From assembly GCA_020061965.1 (NCBI GenBank), contig JAGUXG010000194.1, forward strand, positions 1-5,312: a stretch of 5,312 bases of DNA, read 5' to 3'. The position numbers and the translations under genes are program-made. Positions 4,348 through 5,312 of this stretch are shown piece after piece. The DNA is from a bacterium (lineage in GTDB: Bacteria; UBA9089; UBA9088; JAGUXG01). Numbering within the stretch: position 1 is the first letter of the stretch; each line of letters opens with the position of its first letter. The notes beneath the pieces were generated by a model. That model was not told where the DNA came from and did not search any database. It was given only the letters and a program-made list of their open reading frames with translations.

Positions 4348-4799
4348 CTGTAATTTGCACAAACCGAAAGGCTTACCATAATTACGAAATATCACAAACC
4401 CTTGAGGCTGGAATCAGCTTATTGGGAACAGAGGTAAAATCATTAAGGGAAAAAAGGGCAAATATATCTGATAGCTTTGCCAAAATAGAGCATGGAGAAT
4501 GCTTCATTCTAAACCTTCATATTGCTCCATATCCTCAAGGTAATCTGCATGACCCAGTTCGAAAAAGAAAACTCCTTCTTCACAGAAAGGAGATAGATAA
4601 GTTTTATAGAAAGACAGAAGAAAAGGGCTATACCCTTATCCCCACAAAGGTTTATCTGAAAAAAGGTCGGGTAAAGGTAGAGATTGGGCTTGCCCGCGGA
4701 AAGAAGCTCTATGATAAGAGAGAAAAATTGAAGAAAAAGGTTATAGCAAGAGAGATAGAAAGAAGATTAAAAAGTAAGCGTTCAGCAGTCAGAAAATAG
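4332..4799 (+). CDS. smpB: SsrA-binding protein SmpB
   Basis: SmpB binds the tRNA-like end of tmRNA and carries it to stalled ribosomes, mimicking the codon-anticodon part of a tRNA. The 155-residue protein is normal length and shows the family blocks: NRKAYHNYEI (11-20), EAGISLLGTEVKSLR (25-39), NISDSFAKIEHGE (44-56), LNLHIAPY (60-67), DPVRKRKLLLHRKEI (74-88), GYTLIPTKVYLKKGRVKVEIGLARGKKLYDKR (99-130, quoted here only by its ends in function: GYTLIP and GKKLYDKR), and a basic C-terminal tail. The start is GTG; an in-frame TGA at 4326-4328 prevents a longer protein, and the family N-terminus needs only a few residues before NRKA. No Shine-Dalgarno is visible. Both ends of the frame run into short repeats (MKGEQS at the start, SAVRK at the end). 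It lies 44 bp before ssrA, its RNA partner. Confidence 0.96.
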   Translation: MKGEQSVICTNRKAYHNYEISQTLEAGISLLGTEVKSLREKRANISDSFAKIEHGECFILNLHIAPYPQGNLHDPVRKRKLLLHRKEIDKFYRKTEEKGYTLIPTKVYLKKGRVKVEIGLARGKKLYDKREKLKKKVIAREIERRLKSKRSAVRK

Positions 4800-4840
4800 C
4801 AGTCAGCAGTCAGCTGATAAAAACTGATAGCTGATAGCTA
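4797..4840. repeat. Imperfect inverted repeat between smpB and ssrA
   Basis: The left arm has tandem AGCAGTC units from the smpB stop codon onward (4797-4815), and the right arm has tandem CTGATAG units (4823-4840). Arms pair as TAGC, TCAGC and TCAG blocks with A-A mismatches and G-U pairs. The repeat ends 3 nt before the mature tmRNA. There is no following T-run, so it is not a typical terminator; no good -10/-35 pair is visible here, so ssrA may be co-transcribed with smpB and processed. Confidence 0.6.
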
Positions 4841-4843
4841 TTC

Positions 4844-5187
4844 GGGGGCGAAAGGTTTCGACAGGTTTCCTGAGGATATAGGTGGCGACCCGAGTTTGTC
4901 TGGGGCTTGTAAAACCGGGCAAAAAGATAAGCGCCAATTACGATTACGCTTTAGCTGCTTAAACCAGCTAACACCTTTAGAGCTTCTCCTGTTGAGCTTA
5001 TAAGGGTGCAGGTTTAGACAGGATAGCCTATTTAGCTTGCCTGGGCTTCATAGGTGAAAAAAACAGGCTACAGCTTCAAGAATCCTGTCTGTGGGAGGCT
5101 TGGAGAAAGAAGAAAACCACAAGACTATGGTTGTAGAAGCCTGTATCTTAAGATTTCTGGACGCGGGTTCAATTCCCGCCGCCTCCA
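4844..5187 (+). ncRNA. ssrA: tmRNA (SsrA), one-piece
   Basis: Transfer-messenger RNA rescues ribosomes stalled on broken mRNAs by acting as tRNA-Ala and then as a short mRNA encoding a degradation tag. The 344-nt gene begins GGGGGCG (4844-4850), pairing with CGCCTCC (5180-5186) as the acceptor stem, discriminator A5187, CCA not encoded. The T-arm is GCGGG/CCCGC with loop TTCAATT (5163-5179). Helix 2 pairs 4870-4878 with 5144-5152 with one mismatch. The tag frame is 4933-4962. The order is that of a standard, non-permuted tmRNA, and smpB lies directly upstream. Confidence 0.96.
4933..4962 (+). other. tmRNA tag reading frame (ANYDYALAA)
   Basis: The resume codon is GCC at 4933, followed by eight codons and TAA (4960-4962). 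The encoded tag is ANYDYALAA, ending in the ALAA signal recognised by ClpXP and similar proteases. With the alanine carried by tmRNA itself, the added peptide would be A-ANYDYALAA. It has the usual form of short bacterial tags. Confidence 0.92.
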
Positions 5188-5211
5188 AATCAGCTTTAAG
5201 CTATAACTCAA

Positions 5212-5237
5212 CTTTGGCAAAAATCCAAATTCCAAAG
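5212..5237. repeat. Small stem-loop downstream of ssrA
   Basis: CTTTGG (5212-5217) pairs with CCAAAG (5232-5237) around an A-rich 14-nt loop. It may help end ssrA transcription, but there is no T-run after it, so a terminator call is weak. Confidence 0.3.
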
Positions 5238-5240
5238 CTT

Positions 5241-5312
5241 AAATGTCAAATGAAATCCAAAGCCTAAATAACTAAAACCTTTTGACATTTAGGCATTTGA
5301 CATTGATTTGAC
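5241..5312. repeat. AT-rich spacer with TTTGACATT direct and inverted repeats
   Basis: TTTGACATT occurs at 5281-5289 and 5296-5304, with a partial TTTGAC at 5307-5312. Its reverse complement AATGTCAAA is at 5242-5250. In addition GCCTAAA (5262-5268) pairs with TTTAGGC (5288-5294), so two alternative hairpins share the same bases. No gene is visible. Such runs look like intergenic repeat filler that probably continues beyond the window. Confidence 0.65.

Noticed and set aside
4797..4843. Dedicated sigma70 promoter for ssrA
   Set aside because: No hexamer pair at 16-18 bp spacing resembling consensus was found; only repeat-derived GATAGC sequences are at the -10 position.
5241..5312. CRISPR array
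   Set aside because: The repeated unit is only about 9 bp, spacing is irregular (15 then about 11 bp), and there are no unique spacers of normal length.

Overview
This AT-rich window looks like part of a chromosome from an uncultured, probably didermic (Gram-negative type) bacterium. The didermic inference rests on a CsgG-type outer-membrane lipoprotein gene with a clear lipobox. The non-mevalonate (MEP) isoprenoid genes and the tmRNA/SmpB pair show that it is bacterial. Spacers carry short AT-rich direct and inverted repeats, as is common in metagenome-derived candidate-phylum genomes. I cannot name the lineage from this sequence alone.

Layout, all genes on the + strand. At 1-114 is the 3' end of an upstream ORF, possibly a transposase. 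At 163-220 a near-consensus sigma70 promoter is embedded in a large AT palindrome. A tightly packed operon follows from 223 to 3858: a CarD/CdnL-type RNA polymerase-binding regulator, a CsgG-like lipoprotein (ATGA overlap), a membrane-anchored PIN-TRAM protein of the YacL type, ispD (GTGA overlap), and a gene encoding a complete J-domain fused to a complete IspF (8-nt overlap). The first base of tRNA-Thr(UGU) directly follows the last base of the ispF stop codon. tRNA-Tyr(GUA) and tRNA-Gly(UCC) come next. This is the order of the conserved thrU-tyrU-glyT(-thrT-tufB) cluster, but here it stops after Gly. A 21-bp copy of the tRNA-Gly 3' end recurs 153 bp downstream and brackets a 132-bp structured non-coding insert. 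smpB (4332-4799) and ssrA/tmRNA (4844-5187, tag ANYDYALAA) follow, so both parts of the trans-translation ribosome-rescue system are adjacent. The last 125 bp are repeat-rich spacer.

Functionally, the window joins transcription control (CarD), two successive-pathway MEP enzymes (IspD makes CDP-ME; IspF cyclises CDP-ME2P to MEcPP) and translation/ribosome-rescue RNAs. The most unusual item is the J-domain-IspF fusion: the HPD motif and the IspF zinc ligands are all present, and no ATG, GTG or TTG lies between the two domains. The duplicated tRNA-Gly 3' end with its insert comes second. The palindromic carD promoter and the use of spacer repeats as coding termini (IspD and SmpB) are further points of interest.
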